This document shows, piece after piece, positions 17,190-25,610 of a stretch of DNA of 64,000 nt. The DNA is from Bacillota bacterium (GTDB taxonomy: Bacteria; Bacillota; Proteinivoracia; UBA4975; VEMY01), in assembly GCA_009711825.1 (NCBI GenBank), contig VEMY01000004.1, positions 40,149 to 104,148 of the forward strand, given 5' to 3'. Every line of letters starts with the position of its first letter. Position 1 is the first letter of the stretch. Under the pieces are notes generated by a model. It saw only the letters and a list, made by a program, of their open reading frames with translations. It was not told where the DNA came from and searched no databases. A program made the position numbers and the translations under genes.

Positions 17190-19007
17190 TTATTCAGCTT
17201 GTAATGCCCGTTTGCGTTCTTCTTCCCATTTGGCCAACTGTTCCTGATATTCATCCATCCCCATCGGTTTTGGGAGAATGCGCCGACCTTTGAACCGATC
17301 CGAGGCAACACCAAAGGGCGAGTGGGCCGTTTCAAAAGGATCCAGCCACGAGGCGATATAACCGCCGCCTCCCCGGCCATAGGGTATGACAAACGCGTTG
17401 TCAATCAGGTAGGCCTCGGCATTGGCAAAGAGCTCGTAGCGTCTGTACATATTTTTTGTTTCCGTCTTTGCCGCCATTACCATGCGCTCATAAACGGTGT
17501 ACAGAGTTTCTCCCCACGGGGTGGTTTCAGTGATTTTTTCTGGGAAATTAAAACTGGCGCCACGTATAAACGGATCGGTATAGGTCTCGGGGTCTGCATA
17601 ATCCGGGCCCCAGTTCAGCTCCTGAAGCGAATATTTGCCGGCGCTGCGGGTATTGCTCAAAAAGCCCGTGGGTGGGTGGGGATCAAGCACAATATTAATG
17701 TAATCCCGCCCAAGTAAGCGTTCCAATTGTTGCTCTACCACCTGCGCACGCTGGATCCAATCATAACTGCCGGTGCTGTATGGCATCACTACTTGCACGG
17801 GGAAGTCAACGACGCCTGCCAATTGCTCCATTGCCTTCTCTCGATGCAGGCGGGCCAAATCTGGAGCAAAGGAATCGGTTTCGGCAATCTGGGCCAGATT
17901 GCCCATGCTGGTGTAATCGACACCATGGGCCGCGATAAAATCCTCTGGAGTGATTGTATTATGAATCTTGTTCTCCGGATGGTAGGGATCGCTGGTCATC
18001 ATTGCAGCAGTCCGGTCCAGGGCATGAAAGATTGACTTGCGGAAATGAACATTGTTCACGGCCTTTCGCCAATTTTCCGGACCAAAACGTTCATCATACT
18101 GGGGGTCAAAATTAAACGCGTAAAACACCGAGTAGAAGCCCGGGCGCCCGGGGCGCACCAGATTGCGCTTTTCCGGGTCCCGCATCCACTCATCCAGGTA
18201 CATGGAGGGTATGTGGGTGAAGGAAATCTCGCCGCGTAGAAACAGCTCCGGCGCCAGAGCCGCTGCTTCCGCATTATATTGGGCATGGATCCGCTCAATA
18301 AACACATTATCCCTATCCCAGTAATTTTCGTTTTTCTCCAGCACTTTCCGGGACTGATGGTCAAAAACTGTCATTATGTAGGCCCCGTTATACAGCAGAT
18401 GTTTGTTATCGGTGCCAAAGCGTTCCCCGGTCTCCATCAGGAAATCGCCGTTGGCGGGGTAAAAGCAGACATAATTCAGCATCGACAAAAAGTAGGGCAC
18501 CGGTTGGGAGAGCGTATACTCTAAGGTGTAACGATCCACTGCACGTACACCGACCTGGGAAAAGTCCTCAAGCTCACCACTGTAATAGTCTTCAGCATGC
18601 CTGATGACCCGGTAGGCGATATTGGCGGTCTTCGAATTATTTTCCGGCGTAAGGATATAGCGCATGGCGTCGACAAAATCCTGGGCCACAACCTCGGCAT
18701 AAGGCTCACCGTCCCAGGTATACCACCAGACTCCTTCCCGGAGATGGAATGTCCAGGTCAGCCCGTCATCCGAGACTTCCCAGTCGGTGGCCAACGCTGG
18801 TTGCACCCGGCCGTATTTGTCGTATTCAATCAGCGAATCAACCATATTAGCCGCCAAAGTGATTTCGTGGCCAGAAGCCGTGGTCAAATAATTGAGGGTG
18901 GAAACCTCGCCGGAATAAACCATGTGAAAGCTGGTGGGATCATGGCCCTCGATACCACAAGCGGAAAGCAGGAATACGATTAGTATAATGAGTCGAAGTT
19001 TGCGCAT
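17190..19007 (-). CDS. Peptide ABC transporter substrate-binding lipoprotein, SBP family 5
   Basis: The predicted protein has 605 residues. The ATG at 19007 has TAGGAGGTCA upstream and opens a signal peptide with lipobox LLSAC (Cys17), so earlier in-frame starts are rejected. The body follows the OppA/DppA family. It starts with TLNYLTT near the mature end, continues with LATDWEVSDDGLTWTFHLRE and a later YAFNF motif, and has a C-terminal ELNWGPDYADPETY. It would capture oligopeptides or similar solutes and deliver them to the permeases downstream. A repressive or attenuating leader is not evident. Confidence 0.93.
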   Translation of the reverse strand: MRKLRLIILIVFLLSACGIEGHDPTSFHMVYSGEVSTLNYLTTASGHEITLAANMVDSLIEYDKYGRVQPALATDWEVSDDGLTWTFHLREGVWWYTWDGEPYAEVVAQDFVDAMRYILTPENNSKTANIAYRVIRHAEDYYSGELEDFSQVGVRAVDRYTLEYTLSQPVPYFLSMLNYVCFYPANGDFLMETGERFGTDNKHLLYNGAYIMTVFDHQSRKVLEKNENYWDRDNVFIERIHAQYNAEAAALAPELFLRGEISFTHIPSMYLDEWMRDPEKRNLVRPGRPGFYSVFYAFNFDPQYDERFGPENWRKAVNNVHFRKSIFHALDRTAAMMTSDPYHPENKIHNTITPEDFIAAHGVDYTSMGNLAQIAETDSFAPDLARLHREKAMEQLAGVVDFPVQVVMPYSTGSYDWIQRAQVVEQQLERLLGRDYINIVLDPHPPTGFLSNTRSAGKYSLQELNWGPDYADPETYTDPFIRGASFNFPEKITETTPWGETLYTVYERMVMAAKTETKNMYRRYELFANAEAYLIDNAFVIPYGRGGGGYIASWLDPFETAHSPFGVASDRFKGRRILPKPMGMDEYQEQLAKWEEERKRALQAE

Positions 19008-19482
19008 AGATGACCTCCTAAACAGTTCTCCTATTAGCATTTCCTCTAAACACTGCTGGCACACATGGAGCAATTTGTTATGAACATTGCAGTTAATTGT
19101 CTCCAGATTGCGGAGTACATCGATACAACAATCGCCCATTTAACGAGGATGTTTTATTATTCCGCCCAGATATTGCACAACGATTACTATAAATAGGTGT
19201 TTAACAAGTAACCTTTACTGACTCCGGCTAGCCGGAGTTTTTTTTGGTGTAAACTTTTGTGGTGCTGATTTAATGTTTCACACGTCTAAAGTAAAGGGAT
19301 GTGTTCATTTTCTTAGTCTAAACTGTTTGCATATTGTATATATTTCGATAGTTTGTTAGTTCTTTCAATTCTGCCCCCGAATTTTTAGGGACTCGTGAGA
19401 ATTCTTTAATGTAACACGGGAGGGGGGATTGCCATTGGGTGCCAGGTAGTTCAGGTTGCACGCAAAAAAATAATGGGAGTGA
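19008..19482. other. Intergenic region with divergent promoters and an isolated terminator
   Basis: No protein gene is supported here. The left part should hold the promoter of the minus-strand binding-protein gene. A perfect plus-strand terminator at 19221-19245 has no plus-strand gene upstream of it within the region. The right part is AT-rich with several TATA-like runs and should hold the metalloprotease promoter, but no hexamer pair stands out. Confidence 0.5.
19221..19245 (+). terminator. Isolated plus-strand terminator
   Basis: ACTCCGGC and GCCGGAGT pair perfectly around TA and run into eight Ts. The nearest upstream plus-strand gene is more than 4 kb away, so it probably ends a short untranslated transcript or blocks antisense read-through. 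Confidence 0.75.
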
Positions 19483-21510
19483 ATGACAGTGAAGAAATTT
19501 GCAGGACTGTTATTGGCGACTTTATTGGTTCTTGGTATTGCGTTTCCCGGGCAAGTATTTGCCGCGCAAGGGTTGCCGGAATTTCCGGATCAAATTGATC
19601 CTGACTCATGGGTGCTTCCTGAGCATATGACCTGGGACGATTACAAACCCGTTCCTGGCATTGACTGGCTGAATACTGATATTGAACCGGACCGGGTATT
19701 GACCGGGGCGCTGGTTTGTGTCGATTTTCCCAATAGGGAGTTCGTAATCACCATGCCCGAGGGATCCGACCCGGCTGGTAACCCGATGGGAATCGGTGAA
19801 ATTCCCCGGGACGAGGTGCCCCAGTTCTACGTAGATCTGCTTAACACGCCCAATGAGATGAATCAGGGTCATACTGTAAACTCATACTGGAAAGAGAACT
19901 CATACGGCGCCTGGGAAATCGAACTATATCCCTTTGGTGTCTACACAATGCCCGGCGAAGAATTCCAGTATGGTTCCCAATGGGGCAACCCGACACTGCC
20001 CGGTTTTCCCACACGGAACCTGCGAAACGACGCCCGGGCTGCTTCGCAGGCAGATTTAGATGCTTCCGGCATTGATTTTGATTTTGTCTTTGTCCTCAGC
20101 GCCGGCTATGATGAGTCTGGCACCTGGCAGGAGTTTGGCGAGATGATGTTTCTTGACCGCGAAGATGTTACCGACGAGTTTGGGCCACCGGCCTGGTTGA
20201 AGGATCAATTCCCAAACCTGACCAACTGGGCCTTGACCCGTTACGTCCCCTGGACCTCCTGGTGGGCACGCGCCGGTGTTTGGTCCCATGCCTCTGGCGG
20301 CTGGTCGATGCAGGGTGAGAGTGATGGCATGGGCACCTTTGCCCATGAGTTTGGCCACATCATTGGCTTAGCGGATAATTACAACAACCCGTACGGCATG
20401 CCGACCTCCCGGAGTTACACCGGCCCCTGGGAGTTAATGAGTCGTGGCTCTTTTAACGGCCCTAGCGGCAACCACGCCCGTTGGTGGATTCCCCCCACCG
20501 AGGGCGGCTCAATGCCTGCCCATCACAACATGCGGCAGAAGATTAAGCACGGTTTTGTCGCTGATGAAACTTTGATTAATGTCAGTCGTGATGAACTGCT
20601 TGAGAATGGTCCGGTTTTTGCTGACCTCTATGCCTCGGTACTGCCACTGGGTGACGAGTTTGGCCGCACCGGCGTCCATGGCATCAATATCACAATGGAT
20701 TATGACTACACTCCCAGGACCACATTGGCCCAGGATTGGCGTGCCGATATGCAGCGGGGTCTCAATGAGTATCAGAACTACACCATCGAAGTACGGGACC
20801 GCATGGGCTTTGATTCCTTTGTGCCTGACCATGGTGTTCTGATCACCAAAACCAAGGATTCCGAGCGAGGCGCACCGCTAATGTGGATTATCGACCCCAA
20901 CTTTGATGACATCAATGTGGTGGACTTTATCCGCCCCGACGGCACTGAAGCAATGGTCTCCGTTGGTGACTATCGTCAGCTGGCCAATGCCACCTTCAAA
21001 GCCGGCATTGTCGCTGCAGAAATCAATGAGTTCCGTCAGTTCCCCACCGACGGGCGGCTTGTGAAGCGCAACGAGTACATCGATGTCTACAATAGCCTCC
21101 ACTTCTACATCCTGGACACCTGGCGTGACTTAGACGGCGGCCTCTCCTACCGGGTGGCAGTACGTCATCTGGATGGCGCTGGGTCCTTTGCCCGTGGCGT
21201 TGAGGTTGGTATTGGCGCTGCTGAACCTGCTACCCCAGGCAACGTGGCCACCTACTGGTTTGAAGTCACCAATACCGGTGAAGCCACCGACATCTTCCGC
21301 TTGAACGTGGAAAATGAACGCGGTTGGGAAATGCAGATTCAAAGCGATATCGTCGAAGTTGCTGCAGGCGATACTGCTCTGGTTCCTGTTTATGTTCTGT
21401 TCCCACAGACTGCACCCATGAATCCCCAGGACCTGACCTTCAGCGTTAGCTCCGAAACCGACCCGGATCAGTCTGCGAGCGTTAGCCACAGTATAAATCC
21501 GGCCCGGTAA
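19483..21510 (+). CDS. Secreted M6-like metalloprotease with C-terminal NEW3-like domain
   Basis: The 675-residue protein has a cleavable signal peptide (about 1-28, ending VFAAQG). The zinc site HEFGHIIGLAD (H288, E289, H292, D298) fits the M6 immune-inhibitor-A-type metalloproteases. Its C-terminal 110 residues look like a NEW3/CARDB-type beta domain (NVATYWFEVTNTGEATDIF). It is expected to be exported and to degrade extracellular proteins. GGGAG lies only 3 nt before the ATG at 19483 but 9 nt before an in-frame GTG at 19489, so the true start may be the latter. A strong GC hairpin follows. Confidence 0.87.
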   Translation: MTVKKFAGLLLATLLVLGIAFPGQVFAAQGLPEFPDQIDPDSWVLPEHMTWDDYKPVPGIDWLNTDIEPDRVLTGALVCVDFPNREFVITMPEGSDPAGNPMGIGEIPRDEVPQFYVDLLNTPNEMNQGHTVNSYWKENSYGAWEIELYPFGVYTMPGEEFQYGSQWGNPTLPGFPTRNLRNDARAASQADLDASGIDFDFVFVLSAGYDESGTWQEFGEMMFLDREDVTDEFGPPAWLKDQFPNLTNWALTRYVPWTSWWARAGVWSHASGGWSMQGESDGMGTFAHEFGHIIGLADNYNNPYGMPTSRSYTGPWELMSRGSFNGPSGNHARWWIPPTEGGSMPAHHNMRQKIKHGFVADETLINVSRDELLENGPVFADLYASVLPLGDEFGRTGVHGINITMDYDYTPRTTLAQDWRADMQRGLNEYQNYTIEVRDRMGFDSFVPDHGVLITKTKDSERGAPLMWIIDPNFDDINVVDFIRPDGTEAMVSVGDYRQLANATFKAGIVAAEINEFRQFPTDGRLVKRNEYIDVYNSLHFYILDTWRDLDGGLSYRVAVRHLDGAGSFARGVEVGIGAAEPATPGNVATYWFEVTNTGEATDIFRLNVENERGWEMQIQSDIVEVAAGDTALVPVYVLFPQTAPMNPQDLTFSVSSETDPDQSASVSHSINPAR

Positions 21511-21520
21511 CAAACAGGCA

Positions 21521-21543
21521 GGCGGGGGCCCGATGCCCCCGCC
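21521..21543 (+). terminator. GC-rich hairpin between metalloprotease and SurA-N-like genes
   Basis: GGCGGGGGC and GCCCCCGCC pair perfectly around five bases. No T tract follows. It may stabilise the upstream mRNA end or reduce read-through rather than terminate fully. Confidence 0.5.
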
Positions 21544-21586
21544 CGCCAACCACCTGAAGTACATAATTAGTCAAGGAGGATTGGTC

Positions 21587-22240
21587 ATGGCGAAAAAAGC
21601 TACGTCTGTTGCGCTGATATTTCTGCTTGGAATGGTTGTCGCCGGCTGCGTTGCGGAGCCGGTAGAACCGGTCGCGGTTGTGAATGGGACGGAGGTCACC
21701 CGCCACGCATTTGAGAATGAGCTGGAAAGGACACTGAAAATCTATGATTTACAGGGCGTTGAGCCAAGTGAAGCAGATCTTGAAATGATTCGCGGATTTA
21801 TTGTCGACAGGCTAATCATCGACACTATACTGCTGGAGGCTGCAGAGACAGCAGGTATATCTGAGGATTCAGTGGATGTGGATACTGAATTGATGTTGCT
21901 GCGTAATTCATACGCTTCTGAGCGTGCGTTCTTCGAGGCACTGGATGCCGAGGGATATTCACTGGCAGAGTACAGGGATTTATTGGTGCGCCAACTGATG
22001 TTTCGTCAGCTATTTTTCACAGAATTGAAATTGCATAGCATTGAATTGGCCACGGAAGAAATCGAAGAGTTGAACGAATTCTATGAGACTCAGCTCGCTG
22101 ACCGGGAAGATGCTCCGGAAAGGGATGAAGTTATTGACTATCTAACGGATTTGATACGAGCAGAAAAGTCGGAATTGGTTATTATCGAATATATGGAGAA
22201 CCTGTGGGATCAGAGTGATATTGAATATCTGGACTTTTAG
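21587..22240 (+). CDS. SurA N-terminal-domain-like lipoprotein
   Basis: The predicted protein has 217 residues. ATG at 21587 follows AAGGAGGATTGGTC. A signal peptide with lipobox VVAGC (Cys21) leads into a helical protein beginning VAVVNGTEVTRHAFENEL, the usual opening of SurA/PrsA/TrigC chaperone domains. The PPIase (parvulin) domain is absent. It sits 76 nt downstream of a secreted protease gene on the same strand and could act as a folding chaperone for it. That link is inference. Confidence 0.75.
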   Translation: MAKKATSVALIFLLGMVVAGCVAEPVEPVAVVNGTEVTRHAFENELERTLKIYDLQGVEPSEADLEMIRGFIVDRLIIDTILLEAAETAGISEDSVDVDTELMLLRNSYASERAFFEALDAEGYSLAEYRDLLVRQLMFRQLFFTELKLHSIELATEEIEELNEFYETQLADREDAPERDEVIDYLTDLIRAEKSELVIIEYMENLWDQSDIEYLDF

Positions 22241-22318
22241 TATCAGCCCCAGTGTGCTCCAAGACAGCTCCGAGGTAGCAGATTTGCAACTCGCTTTATA
22301 TTTGGAAGGTACTTTTAT

Positions 22319-22347
22319 TTGACGTTTGCAGGCTAAAGTGGTAAACT
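22319..22347 (+). promoter_or_regulatory. Promoter of the T-box transcript
   Basis: TTGACG and TAAACT are separated by exactly 17 bp. Transcription should begin near 22354, at the start of the structured leader. Confidence 0.75.
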
Positions 22348-22353
22348 AATGCC

Positions 22354-22612
22354 GAGTAAGTTACTCAGAATACTTAATGCGATGATGAAGAGAGTAAGTT
22401 GGACGTATCCGGACAGAGAGAAGTTACCGTAGGCTGAAAGTAACTTTCTGTGATGCCCCGACTGAAATGCACTTCTGAGCAGGTAATCGAAAGCCTTGCG
22501 GCCGGTAGACTTACCAGGGTTCGCCCTTTACAGCGTGCCTGAGATGGGTTGTGCGCACAACCTAATTAGAGTGGAACCGCGGAACTACTGCCTCTAAGCA
22601 CAGGCAGTGGTT
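22354..22612 (+). promoter_or_regulatory. T-box riboswitch, probably tRNA-Cys specific
   Basis: A leader of about 260 nt ends in the T-box sequence AGAGTGGAACCGCGG (22568-22582), then a terminator (22584-22611) followed by TTTTTT. The stem I side contains GAAATGCACTTC, and the best specifier reading is TGC at 22468-22470 followed by A. The antiterminator bulge is TGGA (22572-22575). Its fourth base pairs with discriminator base U73, which tRNA-Cys carries, so two independent features agree on cysteine. Uncharged tRNA-Cys would favour antitermination and expression of the downstream symporter. Specifier assignment was made by eye, without folding. Confidence 0.88.
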
Positions 22613-22724
22613 TTTTATTTAGGGGGTGGTCACTATGTGTAGTGACTGTTGTAGAGGCTTAGACCATGAAATGTTATTTATAATCACAAGTATTATCTAG
22701 AAACTACTTGGAGGAATTTAATCT

Positions 22725-23951
22725 ATGATCAAGCGAATACCTGAGTGGTCAAAAGTACTTTTGGCCTTAATATTAGCAGTTATTGTCGGAAGCATTATGG
22801 GTCCGAATGTCCAGATATTCGAACCCCTGGGACAAGCCTTTCTACGCTTAATCACCATGATGGTGATTCCAATTGTCTTTACATCACTGACTCTTGGCGC
22901 CGGCAGTGTAAACGATATTCGCAAGCTTGGCCGGATTGGTGGCAAGACCATCGGCGCTTTTTTAGCTACCACATCAATTGCCGTTGGGATTGGAGCGCTT
23001 ATCGGTACAATTCTCCAGCCGGGCAGCAATCTTTCTCTGTCCACGGAAGCCGGAGAGGTCGCTGCCCGGGAGGCCCCTGCGCTTGCCGAGACCTTCTTAA
23101 ACATCATTCCCAGAAACATTTTCGTCGCTTTTACCGAGGTGAATATGCTGCAAATAATTTTCTTTGCCCTGTTCCTGGGAATTGCGCTAAACCTTGTGGA
23201 GAAGAAATACTCGGAACCGGTTAACACCTTGCTTGCCGGGCTTTCCACCATATTCACCAAAATGATTAGTTTAATCATGAAGCTGACGCCGCTTGGTGTT
23301 TTTGGCCTCATGGCCCCGGTGGCCGGCGAGTACGGCTTAGATGCCGTACTGCCGCTGCTCAAAGTAATTTTTGCCGTTTACCTGGGCTGCCTGTTACTGC
23401 TTGCTGTTTATGCCGCGGCCCTGTACTTGCTTGCCGGTGTCAACCCGCTTGATTTTTTCCGCAAGATCTTCCCGGTTCAAATGATTGCCTTCAGCACCAG
23501 CAGCAGCGCGGCAACGTTGCCCACAACCATGCAGGTCGCCAAGCAGCGGCTGAAGCTCTCAGACAATGTTGTCAGCTTTACCCTGCCCCTGGGCGGCACG
23601 ATAAACATGGACGGCGGCGCCATTTACCAGGGGATAGCCGTAATCTTCACCGCCCAGATATTTGGCATCGAACTGGGGCTGTTCCAGCTCTTAACTGTAA
23701 TCCTCACAGCTACATTGGCCACCATCGGAACCGCCGGCGTTCCGGGAATGGGGATTATCACTCTGGCCCTGGTCCTACAATCTGTTGGTTTGCCACTGGA
23801 AGGCGTGGCCCTGCTTGCCGGCATCGAGCGCTTGCTGGACATGATCCGGACGCTGACTAATGTGACCAGCGACTTGGCAGTGGCGCAGATTGTCGATGTG
23901 AGCGAAAATAAGAAAAACACTTCTCAAACCATAGCAGTAGATAATGCTTAA
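22725..23951 (+). CDS. Sodium:dicarboxylate (DAACS) family symporter, likely cystine/cysteine uptake
   Basis: The 408-residue protein has about eight membrane helices and two re-entrant loops. The serine-rich hairpin SSSAATLPTT and the NMDGGAIYQG and GIPGMG-like (GVPGMGIIT) motifs of the DAACS family are present. ATG follows TTGGAGGAATTTAATCT. Family members carry glutamate, aspartate, C4-dicarboxylates, serine/threonine or L-cystine (TcyP of Bacillus subtilis). The Cys-type T-box leader in front of it points to cystine or cysteine, but specificity is not readable from the protein alone. A hairpin at 22629-22646 lies in its 5' region. Confidence 0.88.
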   Translation: MIKRIPEWSKVLLALILAVIVGSIMGPNVQIFEPLGQAFLRLITMMVIPIVFTSLTLGAGSVNDIRKLGRIGGKTIGAFLATTSIAVGIGALIGTILQPGSNLSLSTEAGEVAAREAPALAETFLNIIPRNIFVAFTEVNMLQIIFFALFLGIALNLVEKKYSEPVNTLLAGLSTIFTKMISLIMKLTPLGVFGLMAPVAGEYGLDAVLPLLKVIFAVYLGCLLLLAVYAAALYLLAGVNPLDFFRKIFPVQMIAFSTSSSAATLPTTMQVAKQRLKLSDNVVSFTLPLGGTINMDGGAIYQGIAVIFTAQIFGIELGLFQLLTVILTATLATIGTAGVPGMGIITLALVLQSVGLPLEGVALLAGIERLLDMIRTLTNVTSDLAVAQIVDVSENKKNTSQTIAVDNA

Positions 23952-23956
23952 TACAT

Positions 23957-23989
23957 GCAGGGGCCGCCGGGCGGCCCCTGCACTCTATT
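23957..23989 (+). terminator. Terminator of the symporter gene
   Basis: GCAGGGGCCGC and GCGGCCCCTGC form an 11-bp stem around CGG, followed by ACTCTATTTT. Confidence 0.7.
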
Positions 23990-24080
23990 TTCAACCGCTG
24001 AATAGCGCAGGTCCCCGACTAGCAGGAATTCTGCCTGTTGGACGGGAATACATAACCCAGGGAACGAGAGGGGGCGCATT

Positions 24081-24845
24081 ATGAACGAAAAAACCGTACA
24101 GTCAGTGGAACGGGCGTTGCAGATTTTGGAGGAGCTGGCCCGGGACAAACACGGGCTTGGCGTCACCCGCCTGGCTGCAGCGCTGGATTTACACAAAAGC
24201 ACTGTTCACCGCTTGCTGGGCACATTGATGGCCCGGGGCTATGTCGACAAAGAGCCGGAAGGCGACCGCTACCGGCTGGGCACCAGGATATTGTTCCTTG
24301 CCGGCGCCGTTCTCGAGCGTATGGATGTGCGCACGGTTGCCCGTCCATACATACGTCAGCTGTCGCTGGAGACTAATGAAGTGGTTCACCTGGCCGTGCG
24401 GGATGGGGACGAAGTCGTTTACATCGACAAGGAAGAGAGCCCGCGGCAAAATTCAGTCCGCCTACACTCCAAAATTGGTCGCCGGGCGATGCTTCATTGC
24501 ACCGCTGTGGGCAAGGTTTTGCTTTCCGATCTGTCGGAGCAACAGGTTTCGGAAGTAATCCAGCGCACTAGCTTGCCCAAATTCACTGACAATACGATCA
24601 CGGATGCTGCATCTCTGGAGAAAGAACTGGCAAAAATCCGCGGACAGGGCTATGCTCTGGACGAAAGCGAACATGAACGGGATATTCGCTGCGTGGCGGC
24701 GCCAATTCGAGACCGTGACGGCACAGTAATTGCCGCCATCAGCATCTCCGGACCAGTTATTCATGTGACTGGAGAGCGATTGCCTATACTCGCCAGAGCA
24801 GTTCAGGATACAGCGCTGAAGATTTCCTGGGAGCTGGGTTACTAG
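24081..24845 (+). CDS. IclR family transcriptional regulator (KdgR-like)
   Basis: The 254-residue protein has an N-terminal winged helix (SVERALQILEEL and LHKSTVHRLLGTL, about 8-60). A C-terminal GAF-like effector domain carries LHCTAVGKVLL and RCVAAPIRDRDG. The neighbours downstream encode KDPG aldolase and KDG kinase, so it is probably the regulator of 2-keto-3-deoxygluconate catabolism, with KDG or KDPG as inducer. That assignment rests on context. A terminator and an inverted repeat (24928) lie between it and the aldolase gene. Confidence 0.9.
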   Translation: MNEKTVQSVERALQILEELARDKHGLGVTRLAAALDLHKSTVHRLLGTLMARGYVDKEPEGDRYRLGTRILFLAGAVLERMDVRTVARPYIRQLSLETNEVVHLAVRDGDEVVYIDKEESPRQNSVRLHSKIGRRAMLHCTAVGKVLLSDLSEQQVSEVIQRTSLPKFTDNTITDAASLEKELAKIRGQGYALDESEHERDIRCVAAPIRDRDGTVIAAISISGPVIHVTGERLPILARAVQDTALKISWELGY

Positions 24846-24884
24846 CAGGAATTATTCAGCCAACGGAGAAATATTATGGTAGCG

Positions 24885-24911
24885 AGTCCCCGACAGGGGA
24901 CTAGGGTTTTT
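24885..24911 (+). terminator. Terminator after the IclR regulator gene
   Basis: AGTCCCC and GGGGACT pair around GACA, followed by AGGGTTTTT. Confidence 0.65.
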
Positions 24912-24927
24912 GAGAATATTGGAACGC

Positions 24928-24946
24928 TGTTTCATGATGCGAAACA
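24928..24946 (+). promoter_or_regulatory. Candidate IclR/KdgR operator
   Basis: TGTTTC and GAAACA form a perfect 6-bp inverted repeat with a 7-bp centre, 16 nt ahead of the TTG start of the aldolase gene. It uses the same GAAACA half-site seen in enterobacterial KdgR operators, though with the arms in the opposite order. Binding by the adjacent IclR protein is inferred. Confidence 0.5.
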
Positions 24947-24962
24947 TTGAGGAGGGGAAATT

Positions 24963-25610
24963 TTGCAGCGACTGGAGACTATCAGGAAAATTGTCGAGGA
25001 TGGTGTGGTGGCGGTTATCCGTGCCGAAAGCAAGGAGCAGGGCGCCAAGCTAGTGGATGCTGTTAAGGCCGGGGGGATTCGTGCCTTGGAAGTAACGATG
25101 ACAGTTCCCGGGGCAGTGGAGATTATTCGGGAGTTATCCGAGCGCTATGCAGGTGAGGACGTGCTGCTAGGCGCCGGCACTGTATTGGATCCCGAGACTG
25201 CCCGGGCATGCATCCTTGCCGGGGCGAAATATATTGTCAGTCCCAGTCTCAATCCCGAGACAATCAAACTCTGTAATCGCTATCGGGTCCTCGTGATGCC
25301 GGGAGTGATGACAGTGAAAGAAGCGGTGGAGGCAATGGAACTTGGTGCCGAGATTCTGAAAGTCTTTCCCGGCAGCGCCTTCGGCCCGGGAATCATCAAG
25401 GCCCTCAAGGGCCCCTTGCCCCAGATCAATCTGATGCCCACCGGCGGCGTAAGCCTGGACAATGTCAGGCAGTGGATTGAGGCCGGTGCAGTTGCTGTTG
25501 GCACCGGCGGCGAGTTGACCAAAGGTGCGAAATCAGGTAATTACCAGCTGGTAACCGATACTGCGGCCCACTTTATGGGCCAGGTAAAAAGAGCAAGGGA
25601 GGAGTTGTAA
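24963..25610 (+). CDS. eda: 2-dehydro-3-deoxyphosphogluconate (KDPG) aldolase
   Basis: The 215-residue protein starts with TTG, 6 nt after AGGAGGGG. It is a class I aldolase of the KDPG/KHG family. LEVTMTVPGA, GAGTVLD, ILKVFPGSAFGP with Schiff-base Lys133 (same number as in E. coli Eda) and MPTGGVSLDN are all present. It splits KDPG to pyruvate and glyceraldehyde 3-phosphate. The stop overlaps the start of the kinase gene by one base, so the two are translated together. Confidence 0.93.
   Translation: MQRLETIRKIVEDGVVAVIRAESKEQGAKLVDAVKAGGIRALEVTMTVPGAVEIIRELSERYAGEDVLLGAGTVLDPETARACILAGAKYIVSPSLNPETIKLCNRYRVLVMPGVMTVKEAVEAMELGAEILKVFPGSAFGPGIIKALKGPLPQINLMPTGGVSLDNVRQWIEAGAVAVGTGGELTKGAKSGNYQLVTDTAAHFMGQVKRAREEL

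Noticed and set aside
22468..22470. ATG (Met) read as T-box specifier, one base earlier
   Set aside because: The TGC reading is followed by the expected A, and the TGGA bulge needs U73, which tRNA-Cys has. Methionine tRNA has A73.
22718..23362. Minus-strand frame of 214 codons opposite the DAACS symporter
   Set aside because: It is the antisense shadow of a membrane-protein gene, rich in low-complexity residues and without a start signal.
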